Below the pieces are notes generated by a model. It worked only from the letters and a program-made list of their open reading frames with translations. It did not search any database and was not told the DNA's origin. A DNA stretch of 64,000 bases from Phytopythium helicoides. Lineage: Eukaryota; Oomycota; Peronosporomycetes; Pythiales; Pythiaceae. Positions 10,590-21,575 of the stretch are shown piece by piece. How positions within the stretch are numbered: position 1 is the stretch's first letter; every line of letters begins with the position of its first letter. The stretch is from positions 248,001 through 312,000 of the forward strand of contig JANFNE010000055.1 of NCBI GenBank assembly GCA_024867545.1, read 5' to 3'. A program made the translations under genes and the position numbers.

Positions 10590-12426
10590 ATGGGGAACGC
10601 GCTTGCTCTAGGAGACTCTCACGTTATTGTCACCGATGACCCATTGCTCGAGGTTGGTTTAGTTGCCTCTATTCAACATGAGCTCGACTCACGGTAACCT
10701 CACGAATCGTAGGAGTACAAAAGTGGTGGGTACCGAGCTCCGTTGTTGCGTAGAGGTCAAACTCGAGTTGATTTCCCTTTGTTATTACTGCAGTCTCGGT
10801 AGATGATTATCATGTAGCAAAGGATAATTTCGATGCTCTCCAAGCTACTGTCGGAGACAAGATGACTGTCACACTCGAGGAGTTCGACGAGATTTTTTCG
10901 CTTATTTGCCAGGACCCTGCAGAACACTTCGATCTCTTTGATTCGTGGGAGCTCGGCAAGGTAGCTCGCCATTCTTCGTTTGACTGTTGTGGATTTGACT
11001 GATGCTATTTGATGTATTTGGCAAGGTGGATGTGATGGAAGTCTTTGCAGTAGTGATTGTATACTGTGACGCACCCATTGAAACCAAGATTCCACTTCTT
11101 TTTGACTTGTACGTTTGACAGCTTTGAGCACGTCAACAGCAAGCATCAATGAACTAACATCAGTTCCACTTCTCAAATTGCAGATTCGACTTTGACCACT
11201 CGAAAGAGATTTCACGAAGCGAACTTGTCCTGCTAATGCTGTGCGCTACCCGCGGGCTATGCAAGATTGTCGGCCTCGATCGTCCAGCTGCTGATGAGCT
11301 CGAAGAGCTTACTAATAACGCATTCGCGTCTATCGATCGCGACTGTAGCGGACAGATCTCTCTACATGAGTTCTCGGAATGGGTGCTTCATGAGCCCAGT
11401 ATTGTGGCATACCTAACCAAGTTCGCGTCTACTCGAGTCATCTACGAGAACCAAGTTCTCTATGACACGCTACTCAAGCAGCTCTGTGGGTTATTTGTCG
11501 AGCATGCGATCGGAGTTGGCAACACAGATGCATCCGGAAAGCACCTAGCATGCTCGGCAGGCACTTGCAAGGAGATTATTGCGCGTGCGTGCACGGCAGC
11601 ATCGGCGCGAGAGGTCGAGTATCTCGTCAAGGCCATGTTGACGTGCATGATGCGTAAGACCCAGAACGGTTCTCAAGTCATGCCAGACACCTCGAAGGAA
11701 GATAGTGCACGGTTCGCGTCCATGACGAACTTGGCACCGGCAATGATCAGCATGGATGTCTTCTGCACGGTATTGTCACCGTATGTGGCATTTATAGCTG
11801 CTGATGAGGATAAGCAGCAACAAATCGATATGCGTGAGTTGCGCGTGTTGCTTTGGCTGATTCGTGGCAAGGAACCAGCACCAGCACTTGTCGATTCGAT
11901 AATGAAATCTCTCGATAGAGATCACAACGGTGTGCTAAGTGCCCTGGAATGGGTCTCCTACGCGCTTGAAAATGATCGGCGCACCGGGAATCTAAGTTTT
12001 ACAACGCAGATGCAGCTGTTGTTTTCCCGTGCAGATCAAGATAAAGACGCTGCGTTGACCCTGCCAGAGCTCAGTGCCGGGCTAACAGACATCCTCATGG
12101 CGGTAATTGAGGACACCAAGAATGGAGACTCGAGAAATGAAAACCCTGTTCAGAATGAGCCTGTTGCTCCAGAAGTGGATGCCACGCCTGCAGTACCAAG
12201 AAGCGAATCCGAAGTGAGCCGTAGCCGCCGCATGCTGCGTCGCCAGTCACAGAGTATTGCGATCCGCAATCTCGTCACAGGACTTGCAAACGAGTTCATG
12301 CTGGCACTGGACCAGAACTCGTCGCGTCAGATTGAGTGGTACGAATTTCGACAGAACCTCGACTACCTCGAGTTCCGCGTCGACGAAACCAAGAAGTACA
12401 TTAGCGAGCACATCATGGCTAGTTAG
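10590..12426 (+). CDS. EF-hand calcium-binding protein, multi-exon, possible N-myristoylation
   Basis: Best exon model: 10590-10652, 10713-10725, 10794-10960, 11026-11108, 11184-12426, giving 522 residues in one frame. The last three junctions are well supported (introns 10961-11025 and 11109-11183 have GT/AG ends and keep the frame); the 13-nt second exon and the GTTGGT donor at 10653 are tentative. The protein begins MGNALA, a good N-myristoylation context. EF-hand loops visible include DFDHSKEISRSE, DRDCSGQISLHE, DEDKQQQIDMRE, DRDHNGVLSALE, DQDKDAALTLPE and DQNSSRQIEWYE; the first, second and fourth have the best spacing of Asp/Ser/Glu ligands. It is likely a membrane-tethered calcium sensor. 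The layout recalls calcineurin-B/frequenin-type proteins but is much longer, and I do not assign it to either. Confidence 0.72.
10653..11183 (+). other. Introns of the EF-hand gene
   Basis: Predicted introns: 10653-10712, 10726-10793, 10961-11025 (65 nt) and 11109-11183 (75 nt). The last two have clear coding sequence on both sides (ending SWELGK, resuming VDVMEV; ending LLFD, resuming FDFDHSKE). The first two depend on a 13-nt exon and are the weakest part of the model. Confidence 0.5.
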
Positions 12427-12704
12427 GAGTGGAAGCTCTGTCCACCAGGTATCTAGAATCAAATCACAGCGAGAATGTGAACACTAATCACAACGAGGAA
12501 ATACAGTGCAGCAACGAATGTGATGTGGAGTGGAACAGCCTATTTGAATAGGAAGAAAAGGGGAAATAACGAGAGATGAAAAGCAGAATAGGCCGACGCC
12601 ACTGCACCAAAACCCTCGAGCTGTCGGTCGCCATGACGTCACTACCGATACTCGGAGCGTCCCGAGCGCGCCGGGCAGCATTATAACACACTCGCCTGTG
12701 AAAC

Positions 12705-13739
12705 CTACGCCCAGATTTTGAGCAACGTGTCCCAGCTACCGGTGCACAGCGCCTGTCCTGCGGGGTTGACGCCGAGGCACGACACACGGTTCTCATGGCC
12801 GGCGAGCTGGTAGATGTGCTGGCCCGTGGAGCTGAGCACGTCCCAGCAGTAGCAGTTGTAGTCGTCGTATCCGGCGAAGAGGAAGCGGCCGGACTTGGAG
12901 AAAGACACGGACGTGATGCCGCAGAGGATCTTGTCGTTGCTGAAGTTGTTGAGCTCACCGTAGGCGCGCAGGTCGAAGAGGCGGCAGGACGAGTCGTCCG
13001 AGCCCGTGCCGAGCGCGTTGCCGCTGGGGAAAAAGTCGACCGAGTTGATGTCGGACTCATGTCCGTGGAACGTGTGCGTGGTCTTGCCCGTGCGGATGTC
13101 CCAAACCTTGGCGGTCGAGTCACACGAGCCTGAGATGAACATGCTGGGGTTGTGCGGATTGATGCTGACCGACATGACGTCTCCTGCGTGCTCTCTGAAT
13201 GTGGTCTTGACCTCTCCGCTCTCGACGTCCCACAGGATGCAGTTGGAGTCTCCGGAGCTCGTGACGATGCTGGTCTCGTCGATGAATCGGCAGCACGACA
13301 GATATCCGTCGTGTGCGGCGAGCTCCTTGGTGGCGCGCATGACCTGTGCCTGCGAGAGGTGGAAGATGGAGCAGAGGTTGTCGAGTCCTCCGCAGGCGAC
13401 CATGTTTCGCTGTTTCTGCTCAAATGCGCATGTCATGACCCACGAGGAGCGCAGCGGGATGGCCTGGATCTTGTTGGTGGTCTGCGCGTTCCAGACAATG
13501 AGCTTTCCGTCCTGCGAGGCCGACACGAGGCTGGAGCTGTCCCCGCCCCACTGCATGGCGTAGATCTTGCCAAAGTGGCCCTTGAGCAGCCGCCGGCACT
13601 TTGGCGCGGCCGGAATCGGCTTGGCGCCCGCGCTCACGCCCGCGCTCTTGAAGCCTCCATCCGCCTTGGCCTCGCGCGTCTTCTCGATCGTGTCCTTGAG
13701 CTGCTCGCACTTCTTCTTCAGGTCCGCCACGTCCACCAT
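12705..13739 (-). CDS. Heterotrimeric G-protein beta subunit
   Basis: A 344-residue protein with the full layout of a canonical G-beta. An N-terminal coiled coil ([19 protein letters not shown]) for G-gamma pairing is followed by seven WD40 blades, starting at [13 protein letters not shown] and ending LLKIWA. Diagnostic sequences include [89 protein letters not shown] and [11 protein letters not shown]. It scaffolds G-alpha/G-gamma at the plasma membrane and signals on its own. In Phytophthora the G-beta gene is known to be needed for sporulation. Length and blade order match the family; no intron. It is transcribed divergently from the first START gene across about 1.1 kb. Confidence 0.95.
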   Translation of the reverse strand: MVDVADLKKKCEQLKDTIEKTREAKADGGFKSAGVSAGAKPIPAAPKCRRLLKGHFGKIYAMQWGGDSSSLVSASQDGKLIVWNAQTTNKIQAIPLRSSWVMTCAFEQKQRNMVACGGLDNLCSIFHLSQAQVMRATKELAAHDGYLSCCRFIDETSIVTSSGDSNCILWDVESGEVKTTFREHAGDVMSVSINPHNPSMFISGSCDSTAKVWDIRTGKTTHTFHGHESDINSVDFFPSGNALGTGSDDSSCRLFDLRAYGELNNFSNDKILCGITSVSFSKSGRFLFAGYDDYNCYCWDVLSSTGQHIYQLAGHENRVSCLGVNPAGQALCTGSWDTLLKIWA

Positions 13740-14852
13740 GGTCTCCGCCCGCTCTGCTCGCTGCCTGCTCCCGCCTTGGCTCGCCGTTGCGCTCTGGGCC
13801 GCCGCCGCGCGGCGCCTTCTTCTTCTACTTCCATGGGGCCAGGCGCGGCCTTTCGCCGCTTTTAGCGCGCCGGTTTCGCGCGAAAGATACGCCCTATATT
13901 CCAGAACGAACGGACAGTTTACGGGAAGTTACGGAAAGTTACGCTCTCGAACGGACATTTTACGGAAACATTCGAGAAACAAACCCTCCGGGTGGGTGGG
14001 CGGACCGTTACGGGCGGGAGCAGAACGAACACCTCGAGCGGGCAACATGCAGCGCCGAGCGCGCTATTCCCGCCGCTCCTGGGCGTTGGTTTTCGGCCCA
14101 AAGATAGCGGAGACGCGCGCATGTGGCGCACACCAGCGGCTGCGTGGGTGGAGAAGCGGATCGTGGCGAGTTTTGAGAGGATTTGGCGCTTGAGGAAGCA
14201 GATCGAGCGGGTCATTGGCGGAGCAAAGAGCGAAAGGCGTGGAGCTCGAAGCTGCGAGTTTATCAGACGAGCGGGGCGGGATGAGGTCGAGAGCGGAGGG
14301 AAGGCGAGCGGACGAAGGATATCAGCAAGCAGCAGGATGACGAGCGCGCGGCACTGGATGCGGTGATCCAGGGGCTCTTTCGCGGCAATCTCGAGTCTAC
14401 TTCGAGCGAGGAGAGGGCGGGATCTGGAGGCAGTGACGCACGCGGCAGATGGAGATTGCGAGCGGTGACAGCAGGAAGGCAGGAGACCTACCGGCTGGCT
14501 GCATTTGATCAGAGAAGCGGCTGCTACTCGTGGTCAAGAGACCCAAAACGCATTGCGGCGTTGTGACTTGCAGACAGCTCGCCAGGCACGCACGGCGTGT
14601 GTTGCAGCGAGTGTAGAGGCAAACGAGCCGGCTGGCAATCACTGCGTATCAAGGCCTCGTTGCGCCTTCGCAAGTTCCGGATGGACGACAACTCGCCGGG
14701 TCTCAACAAGCGCGGTGCAACTAGTCCCACAGTACCTCGCGACACCTTCAGCACCACCACCGTGAAGTCACTTGGAAATCGTTACTCCCCAATTGGCACT
14801 CGAACACAACGTCCAATTCCCGCACAATATTTGCCAGCTCCACCAGCACGCC
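13740..14852. other. Divergent intergenic region (G-beta / START gene)
   Basis: About 1.1 kb containing the promoters of the G-beta gene (minus) and the START gene (plus). A short stretch near 13910-13970 repeats the motif TTACGG(A/G)AA several times (ttacgggaag, ttacggaaag, ttacggaaac), which might be a protein-binding cluster. The longer frames here are Arg/Ser-rich and unconvincing. Confidence 0.45.
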
Positions 14853-16070
14853 ATGAAGTGGCCACTTCCTGCGAACACGTTCCCACCGCTAGACCTGACT
14901 GCAGAAGATCGAGCTGGACTTGAGAATCTTGCGAATGTCTTCATCGTGGAGGCTCTTCGGCAGTACGACGAGCACCGAGGACCTAACAACGGCGTGGTGG
15001 ATCCGGAGCGCTGGAAGGTTGTCAAGAAGCGTGATGCTCTCGTTGCCTACGAGGACCGCCTCGCGCCGACGCTGCTTAGAAAGCAATCAACCGTGACAGA
15101 AGATGCCGTGATCAAGGTAGAGGGTGGAGCCGCGAAGCGGCGACTGCAGTCCATCCTCGTGGTTGGCACAATCCCAGGCGAACTGGATGATCTCATGTAC
15201 GGGATGATCCACCCGACAACCGAGATGCTGAAAATCAAGACAGCGTACATGGAGGACAAGATTGCAGACCACAAGGTTATCGCGGCACTCATCAACCCCA
15301 CGCCAGAGGATCCCGTGCGTGGACTTCACATCAAGTGGAGCGTCTCCGAGTTTGCTCCACTATTGCTTCGACGATTAATTCGCCCGAGAGACTTTCTGTA
15401 TCTCGAGTCCACTGGTATTCACACTGTTCCCGAGAGCGGAGAGCGTATTGGATTCAGTCTGCTGCACTCGATCGAAGTTCCGGGCATCCGAGAGCTCCAT
15501 GAGTACAAGATTGTGCGTGGAAGCATGTCAATCTGCGGTTTATACCGCCAGAAAAGTCCTGGCGTGATGGAGCTCTTTGTGAAGGGCTTTGTGGATCCGC
15601 TAGGTGACCTCAAGGAGTCAATCGCTGCTGTTGCGACGGCGGAGGCGTGCATGTCGTTTGGCATGTCAATCCATTGTGCCCAGATGAAGAAGCTCAACTG
15701 GCTGCTAACGAAGCGTAACAGAGATGGCCCGCTCAAGACGCAAGCACTCCAATCTGACGCATGCTGTGTGTGTGATAAAAGCTTGAGCGCTCGATCGCAC
15801 AGGTGCTGCCGAGTTTGTTCTGGTCGCATGTGCTCTCGATGCTGTGTGCCCAAGAAGCTGGCGTTCCTCTCGCCTCTGACACGCACCGTCATCATGAAGT
15901 CCATGACTTTCTGCACAGGCTGTTTGCAGTCTGCAGCGAGAACCAACGCGCTACTTGTGGCGCAGGACGAAGTCTCCACTCGCTTTGGTGCCTTTGAGAT
16001 GGGCTCAAGCATCAGCTCAACACCTACCGCATCCTTACGGAGCATGTCGTTCGACTCTGCAGTCGCGTAA
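14853..16070 (+). CDS. START-domain protein with FYVE-like zinc finger (cluster copy 1)
   Basis: A 405-residue protein starting MKWPLPANTFPPLDL; an upstream in-frame ATG at 14772 is less likely because all relatives begin at this MK/MP-x-PLP motif. Residues about 50-290 form a START/SRPBCC-type lipid-binding domain with family landmarks: WKVVKKRDALVAYEDR, GTIPGELDDLMYGM, LKIKTAYMEDKIADHKV, RPRDFLYLE, GERIGFSLLHSI and VKGFVDPLG. A zinc cluster at about 304-365 has CCVCDK, CCRVCSGRMCSRCC and FCTGC. It is spaced like a FYVE finger but lacks the RR/KHHCR signature, so PI3P binding is uncertain. It is probably a cytosolic or membrane-peripheral lipid sensor. This is the only plus-strand member of the cluster; it converges with copy 2 (105 bp between stops). 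Confidence 0.85.
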   Translation: MKWPLPANTFPPLDLTAEDRAGLENLANVFIVEALRQYDEHRGPNNGVVDPERWKVVKKRDALVAYEDRLAPTLLRKQSTVTEDAVIKVEGGAAKRRLQSILVVGTIPGELDDLMYGMIHPTTEMLKIKTAYMEDKIADHKVIAALINPTPEDPVRGLHIKWSVSEFAPLLLRRLIRPRDFLYLESTGIHTVPESGERIGFSLLHSIEVPGIRELHEYKIVRGSMSICGLYRQKSPGVMELFVKGFVDPLGDLKESIAAVATAEACMSFGMSIHCAQMKKLNWLLTKRNRDGPLKTQALQSDACCVCDKSLSARSHRCCRVCSGRMCSRCCVPKKLAFLSPLTRTVIMKSMTFCTGCLQSAARTNALLVAQDEVSTRFGAFEMGSSISSTPTASLRSMSFDSAVA

Positions 16071-16174
16071 ACGCGTCGACGAGGTTCCACGTCATTGCCA
16101 TTGACGCTAATATCATGTTCCTTTTTTCTGTTTCTTCCTATTCTACGAGATTAGTGTGCACGTAAGCACGTTGC

Positions 16175-17407
16175 TCATCCAAAAAACTCGCTCTGAGCGT
16201 CTGGCAGCACCGAATTTGTGGGTGACGCTGGCGTTGACGACGATGAGCCGGATGTGCTCGACATCTCATACGCGTCGAATGGGTTTTGCCTGACGCTTTC
16301 CTCGGTCGCGATCTCGAGAGCATCCGCTCGTGCCGCAATGCCCAAACAGTGGTTGCAGAATGTCATGGTCTTCTGGAACACGCGATGGTTTGCTGTCGAC
16401 AAGAACGCGAGCTTCCGAGGCCCCGAGCACGAGCCAGAGCACGCTTTGTTCATGCACACTCGGCAATACTTTGGGCTCTTCAGCGCGCTCGACTTGGCGA
16501 TGTTGCCGCAAACAGAGCAGTTGTCAGAGTGGATATCGACCATGACGGTTTTCTTGGAGTTCAGCACCCAGTTGAGCTTCTTCATCTGCCCGCAGAAGAC
16601 AGCTTTCCTGTACGACATGAGCGCCTCGGCGGATGCAGGAATTGCCACGCTCGTGTGAATGTCGCCCATCGAGTCCACGAATCCCTTCATGAAAAGCTCA
16701 ATCTCACCGGACGATTGCTGGCGAAAAAGCGCACAGACGGAAAAGTTGCCGCGCACAATGTTGAAATCCGGCAGCTCACGGATGCCTGGGATCTGGATCG
16801 AGTGCAGCAGGTTGTAGCCGATGCGCTCGCCTTCGGGTGTCACATGAATTCCTATAGCCTCGAGGTAGACAAAGTCACGTGGCCGCACGACTCGCTTGAG
16901 CAGCACGGGGGCAAAGTCGGAGACGCTCCACTTGAGACTCAAACCTCGAATAGGGTCGTCCGGCGTGGGCGAGATGATGGTCGCCAGCACCTTGGCGTCT
17001 GCGATTTTGTCCTGTGTATACGCCGACTTGATTTTGAGCATCTCAGTCGTCGGGTGCAGCAGACCGAACGCCATGTCGTTGAAGCTCCCCGGGATGGTTC
17101 CGTGCGCCAGGATACCATGCAGCTTCGGCGAGAACGTCATGCCTCCGACTGTCATACGTCGTGTGTCGGTGCGTACTGCAGTCACCATGTCGCCACCGAT
17201 GGTCTGGTCGAGGTACGCGGTGATGCCATCTCGCTTCTTGATGACTTTCCACCGCAGCGGGTCGAGCTGGCCTCCGTCTCGCTCGCGGAATTCAGCGTAC
17301 TCGTGCAGTCCTTCGGTCACGAAAAGGTCTGCGAGCTTCTGGAGCTCGACGGAGTCGTCCTCGGACACGACAAGTGGCGGAAACGTGTCAGGCGGCAGCG
17401 GACGCAT
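16175..17407 (-). CDS. START-domain protein with FYVE-like zinc finger (cluster copy 2)
   Basis: A 410-residue protein starting MRPLPPDTFPPLVVSEDD. START core landmarks are WKVIKKRDGITAYLDQ, GTIPGSFNDMAFGLL, LKIKSAYTQDKIADAKV, RPRDFVYLEA, GERIGYNLLHSIQIPGIREL and FMKGFVDSMGDIH. The C-terminal zinc cluster (about 300-365) reads CSVCGN, YCRVCMNKACSGSCSG and FCNHC; one CxxC of the second knuckle is displaced (ACSGSC), so binding may differ from copy 1. The tail ends in a Ser-rich linker and SEFFG, a C-terminal signature shared with the other minus-strand copies (REFFG). The nearest relative in sequence seems to be the decayed copy at 18.5-19.6 kb. Confidence 0.85.
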   Translation of the reverse strand: MRPLPPDTFPPLVVSEDDSVELQKLADLFVTEGLHEYAEFRERDGGQLDPLRWKVIKKRDGITAYLDQTIGGDMVTAVRTDTRRMTVGGMTFSPKLHGILAHGTIPGSFNDMAFGLLHPTTEMLKIKSAYTQDKIADAKVLATIISPTPDDPIRGLSLKWSVSDFAPVLLKRVVRPRDFVYLEAIGIHVTPEGERIGYNLLHSIQIPGIRELPDFNIVRGNFSVCALFRQQSSGEIELFMKGFVDSMGDIHTSVAIPASAEALMSYRKAVFCGQMKKLNWVLNSKKTVMVDIHSDNCSVCGNIAKSSALKSPKYCRVCMNKACSGSCSGPRKLAFLSTANHRVFQKTMTFCNHCLGIAARADALEIATEESVRQNPFDAYEMSSTSGSSSSTPASPTNSVLPDAQSEFFG

Positions 17408-18479
17408 CGCTTTTGCTCACTTCGTGTCGGTCTTTGAAGTGCGATAGGCGGCACAGACCGGCGCAATCCCTCTGTGGTCCGGAGAGAGGTGGCGAAGTGT
17501 GAGTCCGCGAGGGCAGCTCACTGAAGCAGATGAGACCTTGCTGAGCAAGCAGGACCGCACCCGGTTTACCTCGCTGGGCTGAACTAGTCGTGTGTGGCGG
17601 AGGCTGTCGCGGTGGCGACCGTGTTGGACTCGCGAGGGCAGTGCGACGCCAAACCAGAGTGGGAGACCGCGGCCTCGATCGTTTGCGGCATGCAACAGGA
17701 CAAGGAGCGAGCGTGCAGTGCAGTGCAGTGCAGTGCCAGGTCGACGAAGTTGAATCAATTGCAACTGACGGCCATAGCACGGGCGAAGTCAGAGGCTCCG
17801 CGCAGCTGTTGCGTTGACGCAGTTCCAAGTGAGCAACATGCAAAGTTAACATACAGGCAGCACCCCATGCTCACAGCTGCCGATCTAAATGTTGATGTCT
17901 TCCCCTCCATCCGATTCGTGCATCTCATCTCCAAGGGGGTTAATGCAATGCTGGCCAATCCCGTTGGTCTCAGCTTTGTTGGATTGTGACGCAACGGCCA
18001 GTCTCGAGCCTTTACGGGGTACGAATCGGTCGTTAGAACTGTCGTAAGCCCCCACCCACTGGATTGCGGCACGTGCCTTTCCTGCCTGTCATGCTTGCGT
18101 GCTTTCGAGTCTTGTGAGGCAGCATTCGATGACTACCGAGGCTATCAGGTGGCTCGATGGACAAAACTGTCTGACTCTCGTCACTATACAATGCATCGCT
18201 GGCGGCTCGCGAGTCGCCGACCGCAGTGACTGCCTTCCCTTCCGATCCATGACTCCTCCTCCCTCCTCAAGTCAACTCAGCAGTGTCGTTGGCGACGCAA
18301 CATTTCACCCACCAAACAAATCATGACTGCTCGTCAATTCGTCGATGGGTACCGTACTGGATCGTTGCGGAGAAGTAGGCGCCGACTGGTACCACGAAAG
18401 CAAGTCGGACATTTTTACGCAAAGAACTCGCGTTAGTCGTTGTAGAGCAGTAACGAGTTGGATGGAATGCAGGGCCGAG
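17408..18479. other. Intergenic region, no gene supported
   Basis: About 1.1 kb upstream of copy 2. It includes a small (GCAGT)n run at 17716-17735. Frames present are short and Arg/Ser-rich. No sign of a further START copy here. Confidence 0.5.
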
Positions 18480-19614
18480 TAGTCCCTTCGCTGCCAGTCG
18501 CTGCTCGAGCTGAATTCGTACATGCATCGAGAGGATTGGCGATTGGCAGAAACGAAGATATGCACTGGACGCTCGGCTGCTGCATAAAGCGCAGGCTGCG
18601 CGTTACGGTGCACAGCAGGCAGGTCTCGCTGTCACAAATCTGGCAGCTTTCCGAGCTCTCCAAGCTCACGGCCTCACAACACGCTTCACAGTCGGACTGG
18701 CCTCTGTGGGTATCGAGACCAACAAAACAGGATTCTCTCCGCGTTCCGCGTCTTCATTCACTTCTTGCCGCCCCCAAAAAACAATGAAGCGTCTTCATTT
18801 GCCCGCAGAACACAGCCTTGTGGTATGGTATGAGCGCTTCTGCAGTACTAGGAATGGCGACGCAAGAATGGATTTCTCCGATTTGATCCCACGAAGTCTT
18901 TCATGTTCATTTCAACGGCGCCGCTTCCCTTTGGCGCAAATGGAAGAGTTGTCGCGGACAATCTAGTACTCGCGCAGTTCTCGGTCGAAGAGATCTGGAT
19001 CGAGTGGATGAGGTTGGAGCTGATACGCTCGCCTTCAGCTGTCATGTGGACTCCACTCGCCTCGATGTGGGCAAAGTCGCGTGGGTGGTCAACGCGCCGC
19101 AGCAGTAGTGGCGCGAACTCCCGACTTGACGCCGAGCGATCACACTGGATCCTCTTGAGTCGACGAGACGATTGCCGCTAAGATGCGTGCGTCCGAGACG
19201 CGGCCCTCCATGCAAGCACTTTTGAGTTGTTACAACTCTGGAGACGAGTGGTGCAGTCCGTACATCGTGTCGTTCAGATCGCAAATGATTGTGGCTTACC
19301 ACCATGACCGCATATTGTTTGGTTGAGATGTAGCAGGTCGCCGCGATGGATGCGAGAGCTGCAGCTTCTGTGACGCCTCGAGATCTCTCAGCAAAGTCCG
19401 AGACCGACCGGTCTGCGTACGACGCGATGCAGTCGCGCCTGCTGATCAGCCCCCAACGCGCCTCGTTGACTTTACCTCCGTGCGTCGAGCGTAAAGCAGC
19501 GAGGTGATCCATCGCGTCCCATACAAATGCTCTCACGAACTCCTTGGGTCCGTCGACGTCCTGCTCCGACACATGCAGCGGCGCAAACATGCCCAGCGGC
19601 ACCGAAAAGCCCAT
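18480..19614 (-). pseudogene. Decayed START/FYVE-like gene
   Basis: Fragments of the START family occur in the right order on the minus strand but in different frames. An N-terminus (MGFSVPLGMFAPLHVSEQD, then WGLISRRDCIASYADRSV) lies at about 19614-19400. START-core remnants (GERISSNLIHSIQI and MKDFVGS, matching GERIGYNLLHSIQI and MKGFVDS of relatives) lie at about 19030-18880. A piece matching the 'AVFCGQMKKLN' region lies near 18780-18840, and a cysteine-rich remnant (CQICDSETCLLC) near 18645. Stops and frameshifts separate these blocks and much of the core between is unreadable. The nearest intact relative appears to be copy 2 at 16.2-17.4 kb. Confidence 0.75.
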
Positions 19615-20232
19615 GATGCTCCAGCTGGTCGTCGACTGGAGGACACAAAGGTCCATGAGCGAAACGCGCTGGAATCACCACCAGCATCTCCACGAAGCTC
19701 GCTGATCTTGAGCTGTACTGACTACACTCCTTCATGAAGGCGCGAAGGCGCGAAGAAGCCGAGCACAGGCGAGAGAGATGACTGGTGATGAAACCGTGTT
19801 GACACCGCTTTCAGCTGACACAAGTACCGTAGCTGATCAATTACATTTATTATATCTATTTAATTGTTTATAAAGGTCATTAGATATCCAAAAATCATTT
19901 ATGTCATTTAAATAAGTAGTGAATATTGTAATATAGAGGTGTTTAGTCGAAATGAGGTGGGGCGCGATTGGTGAGGCAGATGGGCCAGATGAGCTGACGT
20001 CTGACGTCAGCGCTCAAGGACGAGCCGTTCCTGGCGATGCGCTGATGGGAAAGCTCGGCCTCGCTCTGCGCGCGCGCAAGCGATTGGCAATGAAGACAAT
20101 GAAGACGAGCCTCCCGACGAGCAGCCGAGGTGTCCGCAATTCCATCGCGAGGGGTGGCACTTGCTGCTTCATGTCTACCGTCGTTGGCTGGCTGTGGTGG
20201 CTCGCGAGCTGCTTGCTCGTCTGCTCTGCTGC
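19615..20232. other. Intergenic region with a short AT-rich island
   Basis: Contains a strikingly AT-rich stretch (about 19840-19945) with runs such as ttacatttattatatc and tttaaataag, in otherwise GC-rich DNA. No open frame of quality. It could be a remnant of foreign or transposon DNA, or a matrix-attachment-like region; sequence alone does not say. Confidence 0.45.
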
Positions 20233-21072
20233 TTAACCGAATAACTCGCACTGCATGGGCGAGACCACGCCGAGGAGACTCGAACGCAGCCAGTGCATTT
20301 AGCTGGTGCATTTAGCTGGTGACCCTCCTCGGCTGCAATCTCCAGGCTGGCGACTGCTTGTGCCTTGTCCACGCTGCGCCGGCAGAATTCCACTCGCTTC
20401 GCCACAGTCTTGGGCTTCTCTGCCGTGTCGAGGCATAGTTCAGAACACTTGGGACGACCTGCAAGTGCGGCACATGCAGACCTCGCACACGCGATGGACA
20501 GATCTAGGGGGCTTTAGTACCGCCGAACAACTGCAACGGAATGACCGAATTCTGCGTCTTGAGCTCGTAGTTGAGTTACTCATGGACGCGTAGTAAACTA
20601 CTCCACGGAATGAGAGTATGACCTCAGCAGTTCCTGGCACGGCAACAAAATTTGTAAGGCTAGATATCCCTGCCCGAGTTCACAAATCCTTTCATGTAGA
20701 ATTGTAGCTTGCCGGGGGTAGTTGCCGACAATGCCCGAGGAACGATATACTGCTTCGCTCAACCTTGTGCTCTAACAGCGCGCTCGCCGTCTGCAGATTT
20801 GAGAAATTGCAAGGGTTCGAGGTAGACAAAGTCTCGTTTTTCTTCGTGCTCGACTTGGTCATCTTAACCGTGCGATCTTGGTGCACGATGACAATAACCA
20901 CAGGCTTCCACCGCGACTCTGACGCGATGCGGCATCTCTCTCGACTGAGCTTGCCATACTTAACTAATTTCTTGCCCACAAGGTCTGCCGAGAGCTTCGT
21001 GAGCACCTCGGAAGCGTCATTCGACACGGCCAGCGATGGGAGCGTGTCAACTAGCAGAGGGTATTTTGGCAT
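20233..21072 (-). pseudogene. START/FYVE-like gene with a large internal deletion
   Basis: The ends are preserved: it starts MPKYPLLVDTLPSLAVSND (21072) and ends at an ELFG stop (20233), like the REFFG tails of intact copies. Residue pieces match the 21.6-22.8 kb copy: HQDRTVKMTKSST, PGTAEVILSFRGVVYYASM, VCEVCMCRTC and KRVEFCRRSVDKAQA. At about 20815-20850 sequence equivalent to the RDFVYLE codons directly follows that for the TKSSTxxNE segment, so roughly 380 bp of START core has been lost (840 bp here against about 1220 bp). Several frameshifts follow. It is non-functional as a START domain. Confidence 0.8.
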
Positions 21073-21575
21073 GGCAGCAGAAGTCCGTGTCTCGAGCTCC
21101 AGGTCTCGGGATAACCGAGCGATGAGCTCAAGGAACTGGATTCCTGGCTTCACGTCAACTTGACGCTTGCCGGTCGCCAAGCGTCACAGGGATGCACAGC
21201 TTCTTGCGGGAACATCACGTTGGTGCAAGTGGTTGCGTGACCGCTGCGTATGTCAATTCGACAATGTTAAAGTCGGCATTGAGCCTGGAGCCCACTGTAC
21301 GTGTTCCATCAACTGAGAACACATGACACATGCCCGAGAGCCGGCATAGATACGTCGGTCTCGAGGGCACAACGAGTGGGTGAGTTCAAGTGCGAATCAG
21401 CTCAACAGCTCAATACGCAAAGAGACGAAATGCGGGAGTGAATGGCGGCCAAGAACTTGTTACACCTCTATCTTCAGCTATTTCGTTGGTGGCGTATGTA
21501 CGTGGCAGGCGGGAGCGATAAATACTATACACTTCCAGTGGTGGTGGGAATCGATGCGGCGGAGGCGATGATTGC
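21073..21575. other. Intergenic region, no gene supported
   Basis: About 500 bp between the deleted START pseudogene and the stop of the next intact copy. Nothing convincing beyond short frames. Confidence 0.5.

Noticed and set aside
12488..13423. 311-residue Ser/Thr/Arg-rich frame within the G-beta gene
   Set aside because: Shifted reading of the G-beta coding sequence.
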